A stretch of 39,429 nt of DNA from a virus: positions 1 to 39,429 of IMG/VR virus record IMGVR_UViG_3300035661_000155, one strand, 5' to 3'. The notes below the pieces were generated by a model. It made no database searches, was not told where the DNA came from, and was given only the letters and a program-made list of their open reading frames with translations. Shown one piece after another: positions 12,944 through 20,569 of the stretch. The position numbers and the translations under genes are program-made. How positions within the stretch are numbered: position 1 is the first letter of the stretch; each line of letters opens with the position of its first letter.

Positions 12944-13384
12944 ATGAACGCACCCGAAAACCTCGTAGGCACCAAGGAATACTCCGAAGATGTGGCCCGC
13001 CGGTTCCTGCTTGGCGACCTAATCAAAGCCAGTAGCAAGCGCTTCAAGGCGCTGTCTGTACCGTACTCGGAATTGAAGCAGGCCGAACAGGAAAGACTGC
13101 TGGAAGGCCTGCATGACGATATCCGAGAAGCTGTGTTCGACGCCATTGACCTAATCTCCAGCAACACCAGGCTAACCTTCCGCGCCTCCGTCGACCAGGT
13201 TGTTTTTAAGGACGGCGTGAAAGCTGTTCTCACAATGGGCAAAACTTTGGAGGCTCATTCCCTGGCCGACGCCGAGGGGTCGTTTGTAACGATCGTGATA
13301 GAGGATCGCTCGACGATGCTGGACGCCGGCGACGCCACCGCTGGCGAACCGGATCAGCCGGCGCTGTTCGGGGCTGGACGATAG
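12944..13384 (+). CDS. Conserved phage protein, unknown function
   Basis: 146 aa, ATG with AGGAG upstream. The N-terminus is charged and helical (MNAPENLVGTKEYSEDVARR). A central segment RLTFRASVDQVVFKDGVKAV looks like a beta hairpin, and the C-terminus ends in DQPALFGAGR. The end pattern .Q..LF resembles a clamp-binding motif (inference). It closes the recombination operon, so a role in DNA metabolism is likely but not shown. Confidence 0.6.
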   Translation: MNAPENLVGTKEYSEDVARRFLLGDLIKASSKRFKALSVPYSELKQAEQERLLEGLHDDIREAVFDAIDLISSNTRLTFRASVDQVVFKDGVKAVLTMGKTLEAHSLADAEGSFVTIVIEDRSTMLDAGDATAGEPDQPALFGAGR

Positions 13385-13406
13385 TAATCGCGCGACGGGT
13401 CTTCTA

Positions 13407-13429
13407 GGTGGCGCATAACGCTAGCCACC
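13407..13429. other. Stem-loop after the recombination operon
   Basis: GGTGGC and GCCACC form a perfect 6-bp stem around an 11-base loop, 23 bases after the stop of the 146-aa gene. No T run follows, so it may be an RNA-processing or attenuation element instead of a simple terminator. Confidence 0.4.
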
Positions 13430-13462
13430 GATCGTTTGAAGTCAACGCATTAGGAGAGAAGC

Positions 13463-13537
13463 ATGCAAGTTGCAACGAATCACGCCCAAACACCCGACCG
13501 AGGCTTTCCAATTAAAAGCAGAACGTTTCCAATGTAA
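13463..13537 (+). CDS. 24-aa ORF with strong ribosome site
   Basis: MQVATNHAQTPDRGFPIKSR followed by TFPM, with AGGAGAGAAGC just before the ATG. It lies alone in the gap 13385-13671. It could be a leader peptide controlling the downstream Cro-like gene, or a decayed gene. The rest of the gap shows no feature I can support. Confidence 0.35.
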   Translation: MQVATNHAQTPDRGFPIKSRTFPM

Positions 13538-13671
13538 CTTTAAGTTCCGCCGGTGTATCCAATCCAGTTATTCGCCACCACGGCGGCAATAGAAAGCTAA
13601 ACAAGAAACGCTGGATAATGCAGTTTATTTTTTACTGGGCTACCTAGCGATTACCTACCTAAGGATTAACG

Positions 13672-13944
13672 GTGAACCTCAAAATGCACATGTCCTCTCT
13701 CGAGAGAGGCGGAGCAACAAGCCTAGCGAAAGCGCTTGGAGTGTCTGTATCATATCTTTCACAAATGGCCTCTGGCGCCGCAGCAATTTCCCCCGCTCGA
13801 TGCGTTGCAATCGAGCAAGCCACGGCCGGCGCAGTCACCCGACGCGACCTTCGCCCGGACGACTGGGCCGCGATCTGGCCCGAGCTGTCCGAGTCGGAAG
13901 CGCTTTCTGCGCTGGAGTGCATCCGGAGCGGGAGGTGCGCGTAA
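13672..13944 (+). CDS. Cro/YdaS-like HTH regulator
   Basis: 90 aa from GTG 13672 (AAGGA upstream). The helix-turn-helix is SLAKALGVSVSYLSQMASG (about 17-35). The typical YdaS tail follows: ARCVAIEQATAGAVTRRDLR and PDDWAAIWPEL. It is probably a Cro-type repressor that switches early transcription. No partner CI-type repressor or integrase is visible, so either the phage is virulent or the lysogeny module was lost. The stop overlaps a 15-codon leader ORF as TAATG. Confidence 0.85.
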   Translation: MNLKMHMSSLERGGATSLAKALGVSVSYLSQMASGAAAISPARCVAIEQATAGAVTRRDLRPDDWAAIWPELSESEALSALECIRSGRCA

Positions 13945-13991
13945 TGGGCTTGTCGGAGACGATCTTGGCGGCAGGCGGGGTGAATCCGTGA
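13944..13991 (+). CDS. 15-aa coupling leader before the replication gene
   Basis: MGLSETILAAGGVNP, with GGGAGG upstream. Its TGA overlaps the GTG start of the replication gene (GTGA). The replication gene has no good ribosome site of its own, so the leader probably delivers ribosomes to it. Confidence 0.5.
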   Translation: MGLSETILAAGGVNP

Positions 13992-14839
13992 ACTACTACG
14001 AGCACCACCTGGGCGACTACATGCGCGTCACGACGCATTTATCGATCGTCGAGGACGGCGTTTATCGGCGCCTGCTCGACGCCTACTACATCCGCGAGAG
14101 GGCACTGCCTATCGACGTTAAAGAGTGCTGCAAGCTCGCAAGGGCGACCAGCAAAAACGAGCGCGAGGCGGTTGCGTATGTGCTCCGCGAGTTCTTCCAG
14201 CTACAGGATGATGGCCATCACCAGGGCCGAGCAGACAAGGAAATTGCGCGGCTCCAGGGCAAGCAACGCAAGGCAAAGGCGTCTGCGGACGCACGCTGGG
14301 ATCAATATAAAATGCAATGCGAAGTAAATGCGAACGCATATCCGGATGCAATGCGTTCGCATAGCGAAGGCAATGCACCGCGCGCGCGTTCCCAGACACC
14401 AGACACCAGTAACCAAATACAAGATCAAAACCCTTTGGCATCGCAGCCGGTAGAATTGCCGCCTTCGGCGCCCTCGAAACGGGCGGGGCGACTCCCCGAT
14501 GACTGGGTTATCCCGATAACCTGGGTCGAATGGGCAACCGCCGAACAACCCACATGGTCGCCCGACCACTGCCACCAAGTAGCCGCCTCGTTCGCCGACT
14601 ACTGGCACGCCAAGGCCGGGAAGGATGCCGCCAAGCTCGACTGGGAGGCGACTTGGCGCATCTGGGTTCGGAGGGAGGGCCCGATGCGACTAAACGGCGG
14701 GCCGCGAGGCCAGCACCAAGAAAGTGAGAGAGACATCCGCAGCAGAGCAAGGCGCGAATTACTGGAGCAGATAAATGGAAAATCGAACCGTGGTGCATTT
14801 TCGGCAGCTATCGACGGCGAAGCAGTGCGAGTGGATTGA
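13988..14839 (+). CDS. DUF1376 replication protein (initiator-like)
   Basis: 283 aa from GTG 13988. The DUF1376 domain is at about 1-85: MNYYEHHLGDYMRVTTHLSI and VYRRLLDAYYIRERALP. A basic, low-complexity linker with repeated Asn/Ser/Gln follows (about 95-160). A C-terminal module (about 165-260, LPDDWVIPITWVEWA, WRIWVRREGP) resembles a winged-helix, O-protein-like DnaT/DnaD part. DUF1376 proteins commonly precede a helicase-loader gene, as here. An origin may lie in the AT-richer linker region near 14310-14450 (inference). Confidence 0.75.
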   Translation: MNYYEHHLGDYMRVTTHLSIVEDGVYRRLLDAYYIRERALPIDVKECCKLARATSKNEREAVAYVLREFFQLQDDGHHQGRADKEIARLQGKQRKAKASADARWDQYKMQCEVNANAYPDAMRSHSEGNAPRARSQTPDTSNQIQDQNPLASQPVELPPSAPSKRAGRLPDDWVIPITWVEWATAEQPTWSPDHCHQVAASFADYWHAKAGKDAAKLDWEATWRIWVRREGPMRLNGGPRGQHQESERDIRSRARRELLEQINGKSNRGAFSAAIDGEAVRVD

Positions 14840-15398
14840 CCGGCTATTCGCCAGGCTAAGCGCGATGTATGGCGCCAAGTTCGTGGCGGCGTGGGAAGGC
14901 TTCGATTTATCCGGCGTGAAGTCGGTTTGGATGGAAGACCTGGCCGAGTTCACCCCAGCAGAAATCGCGGCCGGCGTGAACGCCTGCAAGACGCGCGAAT
15001 GGCCGCCTTCACTACCCGAATTCATCCGCCTATGCCGCCCGAGCATCGACTACGAGCGCGCGTTCCACGATGCTTGCGACCAGATGCGCCGGCGCGAACG
15101 TGGCGAGGATTCGTGGCCGTCCGCAGCGATCTACTGGGCCGCTGTCGGCCTCGGACGCGACCTTATCGAGCGCCCTTATGCCGACCTTCGCGCACGGTGG
15201 GCGAAGGCCATGGACGACGCGGTTGCGGCAATCAGGGCGGGCAGTACGCCAGACTTCGTCCCGGCTAGGGCGGCCGCACTCCCAGCACCGGGCAAAGCAA
15301 CGCCGGATCGCGAAACCGTGCAGGCGAATCTCGACAGGATCAAGGCGATGGTCGGGCTCGTCGCTGAGTCGAAAATCGCCTCCCGCGACGCGGCATGA
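14775..15398 (+). CDS. Replication protein P-like (helicase loader)
   Basis: 207 aa. GGAG lies seven bases before the ATG, and the gene overlaps the previous one by 65 bases. The core (about 15-110) contains AKFVAAWEGFDLSGVKSVWM and the family-typical NACKTREWPPSLPEFIRLCR, a pattern I know from phage replication P or helicase-loader-like proteins. No Walker motif is present. The C-terminal helix (about 175-200) is charged. Position after the DUF1376 initiator supports a role in loading the host helicase. Confidence 0.7.
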   Translation: MENRTVVHFRQLSTAKQCEWIDRLFARLSAMYGAKFVAAWEGFDLSGVKSVWMEDLAEFTPAEIAAGVNACKTREWPPSLPEFIRLCRPSIDYERAFHDACDQMRRRERGEDSWPSAAIYWAAVGLGRDLIERPYADLRARWAKAMDDAVAAIRAGSTPDFVPARAAALPAPGKATPDRETVQANLDRIKAMVGLVAESKIASRDAA

Positions 15399-15404
15399 GC
15401 GGCA

Positions 15405-15605
15405 ATGTGCGGATCGAAACCGTGCGAGAATCCGAACTGCACCTGGAGCGAAGCGCACAAGCTGGCGTGCCTGGCACGCGCAGTGGTGAAGCTACCGGGC
15501 CTGGAAGTGCGGCGGGAATGGCTCAAGAAGTTCAGGGCCCGGCACGGGGACGCGGCGACGGACAAACTGGAGCGGGAGATCAAGGCGCAATGGGCAAGTC
15601 GATAA
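15405..15605 (+). CDS. Small conserved Cys-containing phage protein
   Basis: 66 aa, MCGSKPCENPNCTWSEAHKL then LACLARAVVKLPGLEVRREW. Four Cys near the N-terminus (C2, C7, C12, C22) plus His18 could bind a metal ion. The rest is a charged helix. Similar small proteins precede rusA in many proteobacterial phages (family knowledge). It overlaps the rusA start by 16 bases in another frame, so the two are coupled. Role unknown. Confidence 0.65.
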   Translation: MCGSKPCENPNCTWSEAHKLACLARAVVKLPGLEVRREWLKKFRARHGDAATDKLEREIKAQWASR

Positions 15606-16045
15606 AACTCACCTTGCCGCCGGCTATTTCGGCAAATCGGTACTGGAGAAGCTTTGTCCCGCGTGGCCACCGCCGCGCCATCGTGGTTGTTTCCGATGAG
15701 GCAAAAGCCTTCAAGTCACAGGTCGTGTTGATCGCCAAACAGGCCGGCATCTACACTCCGTTTTCCGGCCGCGTGCAGGTTGATTGCCAGCTCTACCCGG
15801 CCTTGCCGAAAGACGCTGCGAGCAGGATTCGGCGGCGCGGCGATGGTTGGGACGACGACGTGCGCAGCGTCGACCTCGACAATGCGTTGAAGGTAATGAT
15901 CGACGCGCTCAAGGGCATCGCCTACGAGGACGATAAGCAGGTGTGGCGCATCAACGCAGAACGCATGGAGCCGACAGGCGAGGCGCGCCTGGTTGTGACT
16001 ATCACGCCGATCGCCACTAACTCGCCGCAGGCACGATTGGTCTGA
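15590..16045 (+). CDS. rusA: RusA-type Holliday junction resolvase
   Basis: Cuts four-way junctions so that replicated or recombined DNA can be packaged. 151 aa from ATG 15590; the longer frame from 15395 overlaps two genes and reads as low-complexity sequence. The start is MGKSIKLTLPPAISANRYWR. The catalytic region is DDDVRSVDLDNALKVMIDAL followed by KGIAYEDDKQ, holding the conserved Asp residues of the RusA fold. TGATG overlap with the next gene. Confidence 0.9.
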   Translation: MGKSIKLTLPPAISANRYWRSFVPRGHRRAIVVVSDEAKAFKSQVVLIAKQAGIYTPFSGRVQVDCQLYPALPKDAASRIRRRGDGWDDDVRSVDLDNALKVMIDALKGIAYEDDKQVWRINAERMEPTGEARLVVTITPIATNSPQARLV

Positions 16046-16245
16046 TGGCGATCGATTCTTACCGATACCGGGACCCGCTCGAGGTACTTATCGCCAAAGA
16101 GTCCAGGACGTGCAAAGGCTGCGCGCACGAGGTCTGCGCCGAATTCAGAATAGGCGGACAGAAGCGGGTTTACAAATCGTGCAGCAAATCCCGGAAGCAC
16201 GGTCGGCGTTGCCGGCAATACCTAAATCCAACGGAGACGCAATGA
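16045..16245 (+). CDS. Small zinc-ribbon-like phage protein
   Basis: 66 aa, MAIDSYRYRDPLEVLIAKES then CKGCAHEVC...C...KHGRRCRQY. The arrangement CxxC...C and a later C, with a basic C-terminus, suggests a metal-stabilised nucleic-acid-binding protein. It belongs to a family I recognise as common between rusA and the late regulator in phages, but its function is not known. TGATG and ATGA overlaps with both neighbours. Confidence 0.65.
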   Translation: MAIDSYRYRDPLEVLIAKESRTCKGCAHEVCAEFRIGGQKRVYKSCSKSRKHGRRCRQYLNPTETQ

Positions 16246-16751
16246 TCGACGAGCCGCTTTTCCCCCATGCCCATGCCGCCCTAGTGTTCGCCTTCCGGTT
16301 CTCCGGACAATCCGGCGCAGCCCCTACACCGATGGCAAAACTCATGCGCGGGCCGGCCGCAACAGGAAAAGGACTCGCCGGACTGGACGGAGCGGCTCAG
16401 GCCGGCATGATCCGCTGCGAAGTGGAGGCGCTGGAGCCCATACTCAGGAATATCATCGTCGCCAGGTTCGCGTTCGAGGATCTGGAGCGGTTGCGGGCGC
16501 TGTTGGCTCTTATCCCGCATGCCGCCGAGCAACTCGGCACCGGAATCAATAGTCGCCGCATGGTCGACACGTTGGTACAGCGATATTTTGGCGCGCGGGT
16601 TTTACTATGCGACCTGGCCGAACAAATCGGAGTGCACTCCAGCACCGTCACCCGCACATGGCAGAAAATCTACGCCAGGTTCCAGGCCGACGAAGCTCGC
16701 GCCGGCGCGGAAATCGGCGACCGGCTGAGAATCGCTGGCCTTGTGCCCTGA
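16242..16751 (+). CDS. Q-like late regulator with HTH
   Basis: 169 aa from ATG 16242 (ATGA overlap). The N-terminal half is variable. The C-terminal half holds a helix-turn-helix, VLLCDLAEQIGVHSSTVTRT (about 120-139), followed by WQKIYARFQADEARAG. Phages of this layout carry an antiterminator or sigma-like activator of late genes at the end of the replication operon, and the HTH and position fit that role. Its target could be the promoter just downstream or the start of the late operon. I call it by position and motif only. Confidence 0.55.
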   Translation: MIDEPLFPHAHAALVFAFRFSGQSGAAPTPMAKLMRGPAATGKGLAGLDGAAQAGMIRCEVEALEPILRNIIVARFAFEDLERLRALLALIPHAAEQLGTGINSRRMVDTLVQRYFGARVLLCDLAEQIGVHSSTVTRTWQKIYARFQADEARAGAEIGDRLRIAGLVP

Positions 16752-16905
16752 CGGGATAAAACGCATTAAACGAATTGGGGCGTAGTGCGCCGGGTGCTGA
16801 TGGCCCTGGGGTATCTCGAGAGGAAAACCCCCCCGGATAATCCGCCGCTTTTGGATAAGGGGGCGGCGCGGCCGTAGGTCGTCGCCTTGAACCGGTAGGT
16901 TATGT

Positions 16906-16949
16906 GTGCAGAAAACAAATTTATATTTATTTATAAGTGCAGAAAACAA
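16906..16949 (+). promoter_or_regulatory. Direct-repeat operator
   Basis: GTGCAGAAAACAA occurs twice, at 16906-16918 and 16937-16949, exactly 31 bases (three helical turns) apart in AT-rich DNA. The second copy ends one base before the -35 box. This is the layout of an activator or repressor site pair, perhaps for the Q-like or Cro-like protein. Confidence 0.6.
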
Positions 16950-16950
16950 G

Positions 16951-16978
16951 TTGACAACATCTGATTGAGTTATACAAT
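16951..16978 (+). promoter_or_regulatory. Strong sigma-70 promoter for the accessory block
   Basis: -35 TTGACA (16951-16956), a perfect consensus, then a 16-base spacer and -10 TACAAT (16973-16978). It drives the genes from 17012 onward. The rest of the gap 16752-16905 is GC-rich, with a C-run/G-run hairpin near 16826-16865 and no gene. Confidence 0.8.
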
Positions 16979-17011
16979 TCAAGCATCAAGAGAGACAAGC
17001 CGACAAAGACC

Positions 17012-18061
17012 ATGACCAAAATCCCGACCTCCCAAGAGCTCCGAGCCGCCGCCGCTTCTGTGGCTGGCGCTCGTGGTATGGGCATCGCAACTGCGGCCAG
17101 CGAGGCCGCCCCAGCCCTTCTTGAGCGCGCCGAACAAGAGCTCGAATCCATGCTGGGTCGTGCTGCCGGATTGGAACCGTCCGCCCCCGATCAAGCCGAC
17201 GAGCGGCGGTATTACGCCGCCTCTTCTATGGCCGCCGCGTATTCGGCGGCAATCGACGATCTCCGGGCATCGCTTGGCCTGGAGACGCATGCAGCCATTG
17301 CTGCCGCTGCTCGTGAAGCGCGCAATCAAGCTGCGCGTGCGGCGGCCGAAACTCTCGAGGTTGAAGAAGCCGCATCGCAAGCCGCCATCGCGGCGGAGGA
17401 ACAGGCCGCCCGTACCAAAGCTTGCGATGCCATGAAAAAGCCGATCTTTGACTCTCGCGGACAGCGGGTTTTTATCGCCACAAAGTCCACGTACTCGGAA
17501 GGCCGGTTCTCCAGCCTTGGCGGCTGGAACGATGGTGGAGATTTAATCGGGCGACTCATGAGCATGACCGCCGAAGATGGACGGGATGTTACCGGCGAGG
17601 TTGTATCTTCTCCGGAAGGCGAGTTCCGGCTTGAACAGCCCTCCCCCCGTTCCCACCCCAGCGGAGGCACGATCCGACACGGCGGGGGGCTGGTTGCAGT
17701 CGCGACCACGGCAACCAGCGAGTGGCTACCGGAGGGAGCGGTAGTGCCGGAGGGGCGTTCCGAGTATCAGGTTGCCGGCGATTGGGCGGCCGCCGATCGG
17801 GCAAAGGCCGACGATGCCTTGCTCGCCGATTTGATAGCTATGCCAGAATCCTGGCAACAGGATCGCGCCAGCCTGCTCGAGGCTTTTGCCGATAACCCAT
17901 ACGCCACTTATGGCGGGTTGAATGGTGATAAATATTCCGTCCGTATTGCCCTCCGCGAAGATCTGGACGAGCACCAGGCGGCGCAACGCGCCATAGTTGC
18001 GGATAAATCCGCGCGGGCGGCATCTTCACCTTTCGCGGCCTTGGCCGCACTCAGGAGGTAA
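17012..18061 (+). CDS. Unknown accessory protein, Ala-rich
   Basis: 349 aa, not recognised. Residues 1-140 are Ala/Glu-rich and helical, likely coiled coil (EARNQAARAAAETLEVEEAA). A compact central domain (about 145-215) begins FDSRGQRVFIATKSTYSEGR. A C-terminal domain (about 240-330) contains NPYATYGGLNGDKYSVRIAL. There are no Walker, HTH or membrane features. It is the first gene behind the strong promoter with the repeat operator. Its ribosome site is weak, and its start lies 34 bases after the -10. This suggests an abundant, regulated early protein acting on the host (inference). Confidence 0.6.
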   Translation: MTKIPTSQELRAAAASVAGARGMGIATAASEAAPALLERAEQELESMLGRAAGLEPSAPDQADERRYYAASSMAAAYSAAIDDLRASLGLETHAAIAAAAREARNQAARAAAETLEVEEAASQAAIAAEEQAARTKACDAMKKPIFDSRGQRVFIATKSTYSEGRFSSLGGWNDGGDLIGRLMSMTAEDGRDVTGEVVSSPEGEFRLEQPSPRSHPSGGTIRHGGGLVAVATTATSEWLPEGAVVPEGRSEYQVAGDWAAADRAKADDALLADLIAMPESWQQDRASLLEAFADNPYATYGGLNGDKYSVRIALREDLDEHQAAQRAIVADKSARAASSPFAALAALRR

Positions 18062-18063
18062 GC

Positions 18064-18498
18064 GTGAGCATCATCAACCTAACTCAGCACCAGGCCACCC
18101 CCGAGCAGGTAGCAGCCGGCGTGTTCGATCTACCGACTATCCTGCGCGGCTACTTGTCTGAGCTTTTGACATTCGATGCTATTCCCAGCGCCGAAGAAAT
18201 CAAGGCGCGCGCCAACGACATCGCCATCATGGCGGCGATGCTCGCCAGAGGCGCCGATCGCGCCGAAGAGGCGGATGGAGCGGTAGCGGAAAACGATCGC
18301 GGCGCGTTAGCACGGTATGCCATGATCGGCGGAGCTCCATATCTTATGGCGCCGTTGGAAATTGCCCTGTGCGATAACGAGATTCAGCCGCTCTATGCTT
18401 TCTCTGTGCGCGAGAGTGTGGAGCAGGAACAGCCAGACGGAACTGTCCGCAAGATCAACATCTTCCGCCATGCCGGGTTCGTCCCGGCTGTAGTGTGA
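18064..18498 (+). CDS. Conserved phage LTQHxATPEQ-family protein
   Basis: 144 aa from GTG 18064, two bases after the previous stop. The N-terminal signature is IINLTQHQATPEQVAAGVFD, the middle carries GGAPYLMAPLEIAL (about 97-110), and the C-terminal stretch is LYAFSVRESVEQEQPDGTVR then FRHAGFV. I recognise this pattern from many unrelated phages and prophages, but no function is established to my knowledge. It looks like an alpha/beta, Rossmann-like fold. The stop overlaps the next GTG. Confidence 0.65.
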   Translation: MSIINLTQHQATPEQVAAGVFDLPTILRGYLSELLTFDAIPSAEEIKARANDIAIMAAMLARGADRAEEADGAVAENDRGALARYAMIGGAPYLMAPLEIALCDNEIQPLYAFSVRESVEQEQPDGTVRKINIFRHAGFVPAVV

Positions 18499-18680
18499 AG
18501 CCCATGAAGCCCAAGGCGAAAGGCGGTAAGCGTGCTGGGGCAGGCAGGAAATCAAAGGATGGAGCAACCGATCTGGTTCAGATCGGCTTGCGCATCCGAG
18601 CCAGCCAAAAGCCTAAGCTGTCGCGCCTTGGCGGAAGTGTTTGGTTGCGCAGCAAGATTGATGGGGCGGACGAAGGATAA
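18495..18680 (+). CDS. Small basic RHH-like protein
   Basis: 61 aa from GTG 18495 (GTGA overlap); an ATG nine bases later is also possible. The N-terminus is basic and Gly-rich (KAKGGKRAGAGRKSKDG). The strand-helix stretch VQIGLRIRASQKPKLSRLGG resembles a ribbon-helix-helix DNA-binding protein. It may autoregulate this operon. The TAA stop lies in the sequence GGATAAC. Confidence 0.55.
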   Translation: MKPMKPKAKGGKRAGAGRKSKDGATDLVQIGLRIRASQKPKLSRLGGSVWLRSKIDGADEG

Positions 18681-18764
18681 CGCTTGAATTGATGCGACTT
18701 TGCGTCTTTATCGCAAATGGCGCCTAGAATGAAATTTTATGCAACTACTTTATTGGAGAACGTA

Positions 18765-19064
18765 ATGCACAAATTAATGACTCTGGAAATGCCTGATGGT
18801 AGCAAGTGGGGCGTGCCCGTGGAAATGATAGCCAGGAACCGAGCGGAACACTACGCAAAAGAGTTTGGCGGAGACGTAGAGCTTAGCCTTTCAGAAGGCA
18901 CAATGCCGTTATTCGAGAGCGACAGCCGCGTGATTGAGGATTGGGCAGTAAATAACATGGACTGGTCTGATTTCGACGGGCATCAAGTGAAGGTATCAGA
19001 AGCACCATCGCCAGATTTTCAAGATGCGTGGATGAATAGCCCAAAGGGGTTTGTTGGTGCATAA
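18765..19064 (+). CDS. Conserved small phage protein
   Basis: 99 aa from ATG 18765, with GGAG six bases upstream (an earlier ATG at 18717 has none). It reads MHKLMTLEMPDGSKWGVPVE, then RAEHYAKEFGGDVELSLSEG and WAVNNMDWSDFDGHQVKV. This is a family I have seen in many phage accessory regions, with a conserved WAxNNMxW motif and no known function. The TAA stop is part of the R''-like box of attC-like site F. Confidence 0.65.
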   Translation: MHKLMTLEMPDGSKWGVPVEMIARNRAEHYAKEFGGDVELSLSEGTMPLFESDSRVIEDWAVNNMDWSDFDGHQVKVSEAPSPDFQDAWMNSPKGFVGA

Positions 19065-19128
19065 AACCCGAATCCAGGTGCGGGAAGGCTTTATAGCCCA
19101 GTCCCGATTGGGCGAATTACTGTTTCGC
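19060..19128 (+). repeat. attC-like site F (weak)
   Basis: AAAAC at the stop of the 99-aa gene pairs with TGTTT at 19121-19125. Inside, CGGGA..GGC pairs with GCC..TCCCG around a short loop. The R' (GTTTCGC) deviates from GTTRRRY. This is the weakest of the plus-strand sites. Confidence 0.35.
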
Positions 19129-19154
19129 CGGTGCCCAACAAACCAAGGATGAAT

Positions 19155-19781
19155 ATGGCTGAGAAAGTAGTGATCGGGAATTGCGAACTGGTGTGGATTT
19201 ACGCGCTGTGCGATCCCGTCACCAATGCGCCGCGCTATGTCGGCAAGACATCGAAGCCGTTGCTGCAACGGCTGAAAGAGCACAAGCGGCTTGCCAGGCG
19301 CAAGCGCAGGCTTCCGGTTCAGCGGTGGATGAATTCCGTTGATGGCGTGAATATCTGCGGGGCGTACATGCGCGTCCTTGAAGCCGCAAATGTCAGTAAT
19401 TGGGCCGAACGCGAACGGCATTGGATTGACTACGGAAGGCGCACCGGATGGGATTTATTCAACCTGACCGATGGCGGCGACGGCTTTCATGGTTTGGTTA
19501 AGTCTCATGAGCATGTTGCGAAGATAGCGGAATCCCTGAAGAAAGGAGCGATGTTCGCTTGCCAGTGCGGGGCGCAGTTTTGGCGCAAGCCGTCGGCCAT
19601 TGCAGCAGGCGAGGCGAAGTTTTGTTCCCGCGCCTGCTATCAAGAGTGGCAGAAAGGCAAGCCGAAGGCGATACCGAAAGGTGGCATCCCTTGGAACAAA
19701 GGCCGTCCGTGGTCAGACGACGAACGTAAGAAGATCAGCGAAGGGAAGAAGATCAGCGAAGGGAAGCGCCATGCCGTTTGA
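19155..19781 (+). CDS. GIY-YIG endonuclease with zinc finger and NUMOD3-like tail
   Basis: Probable homing-type or restriction-type DNA endonuclease. 208 aa from ATG 19155 (AAGGA five bases upstream; ATG 19149 abuts it). The GIY-YIG core is [20 protein letters not shown] (about 13-32), followed by LLQRLKEH and a Glu-bearing helix [11 protein letters not shown] Cys cluster [12 protein letters not shown]...FCSRAC (about 138-165) probably forms a zinc finger. The C-terminus [20 protein letters not shown] is a NUMOD3-type DNA-binding motif. A tandem repeat [12 protein letters not shown] stands at the end. It overlaps the methyltransferase start by 11 bases. Confidence 0.82.
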   Translation: MAEKVVIGNCELVWIYALCDPVTNAPRYVGKTSKPLLQRLKEHKRLARRKRRLPVQRWMNSVDGVNICGAYMRVLEAANVSNWAERERHWIDYGRRTGWDLFNLTDGGDGFHGLVKSHEHVAKIAESLKKGAMFACQCGAQFWRKPSAIAAGEAKFCSRACYQEWQKGKPKAIPKGGIPWNKGRPWSDDERKKISEGKKISEGKRHAV

Positions 19782-20487
19782 TGAAGTCATGATAGGTGAC
19801 TGCCGCCTGATACACGGCGACTGTCGCGATGTACTGCCGCTGCTGCCCGATTTTGATTTGGTGCTGACCGACCCGCCATATGGGATTGCGCTAAACACTG
19901 ACAATAGCCGCTTTTCGGGTGGCAACACGGCCCATGTTACAAAGCGCAGCAAAAACGTCGGTTCGGCGGGAGGTCGCCCTATTGTCGGGGATGATGCGGA
20001 CTTTGATCCGTCGTTCCTGCTCGGACTATCCGGCGACAAGATCATTTGGGGGTGGAACAACTATCCAGACCGATTGCCGCGCGGTGCGTGTCTGGTGTGG
20101 CTTAAGCGAAACGACGCCGCGTTCGGTTCGTTCCTGTCAGATGCCGAACTTGCGTGGATGAGCAAGGGACATGGCGTCTATTGTCGCCGCGACCTATCAA
20201 ACGCCGCTATCACAAACGACCGCGCGCATCCTACGCAAAAGCCGGTGACGCTAATGGAGTGGTGCTTGGGGTTTGTTCCAAAAGCCAAGACCGTCCTTGA
20301 CCCTTTCATGGGCAGCGGGAGCACTGGCGTCGCTTGTGTGCAAACCGGGCGTCATTTTGTCGGTGTGGAAATCGACCGCGCGTACTTTGACATCGCATGC
20401 AGGCGCATTGAAGACGCACAACGGCAAGGAAAGATGTTTGAAGCACCATCTCCACCAAAGCCAGAGCAACATAACCTTTTGGTCTAA
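19771..20487 (+). CDS. DNA methyltransferase (N6-adenine or N4-cytosine)
   Basis: Modifies phage DNA, probably protecting it from restriction or from the adjacent GIY-YIG nuclease. 238 aa. The catalytic [13 protein letters not shown] (DPPY at 34-37) comes before the SAM-binding [15 protein letters not shown] (175-189) and [10 protein letters not shown]. This order and size fit the beta-class N6/N4 methylase family. The region [14 protein letters not shown] (153-166) is the usual family link. The target-recognition region is short (about 45-140). The ATG overlaps the end of the nuclease gene, so the pair is co-translated. The TAA is inside the R'' box of attC-like site C. Confidence 0.9.
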   Translation: MPFDEVMIGDCRLIHGDCRDVLPLLPDFDLVLTDPPYGIALNTDNSRFSGGNTAHVTKRSKNVGSAGGRPIVGDDADFDPSFLLGLSGDKIIWGWNNYPDRLPRGACLVWLKRNDAAFGSFLSDAELAWMSKGHGVYCRRDLSNAAITNDRAHPTQKPVTLMEWCLGFVPKAKTVLDPFMGSGSTGVACVQTGRHFVGVEIDRAYFDIACRRIEDAQRQGKMFEAPSPPKPEQHNLLV

Positions 20488-20539
20488 CGCGGAAATAACC
20501 GGCGGCTGAAAGCCGTCCGCGTTGATTGACGGGTTAGTG
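20482..20539 (+). repeat. attC-like site C
   Basis: R'' is GTCTAAC (20482-20488, matches RYYYAAC) and contains the methylase stop. R' is GTTAGTG (20533-20539). CTAAC pairs with GTTAG. AAC-CGG pairs with CCG-CGTT, leaving one unpaired base. CGGCT pairs with AGCCG around a GAA loop. Unequal spacers (8 and 10 bases) give the unpaired central spacer typical of attC. Confidence 0.6.
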
Positions 20540-20569
20540 GTTGAATTACTACGACGAAAGGATTTTGAC

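Noticed and set aside
18681-18740. Possible further attC-like site after the 61-aa gene
   Set aside because: An R''-like GGATAAC contains the stop, and a TGCGA/TCGCA hairpin follows. No GTT-type R' box is present, so the pattern is incomplete.
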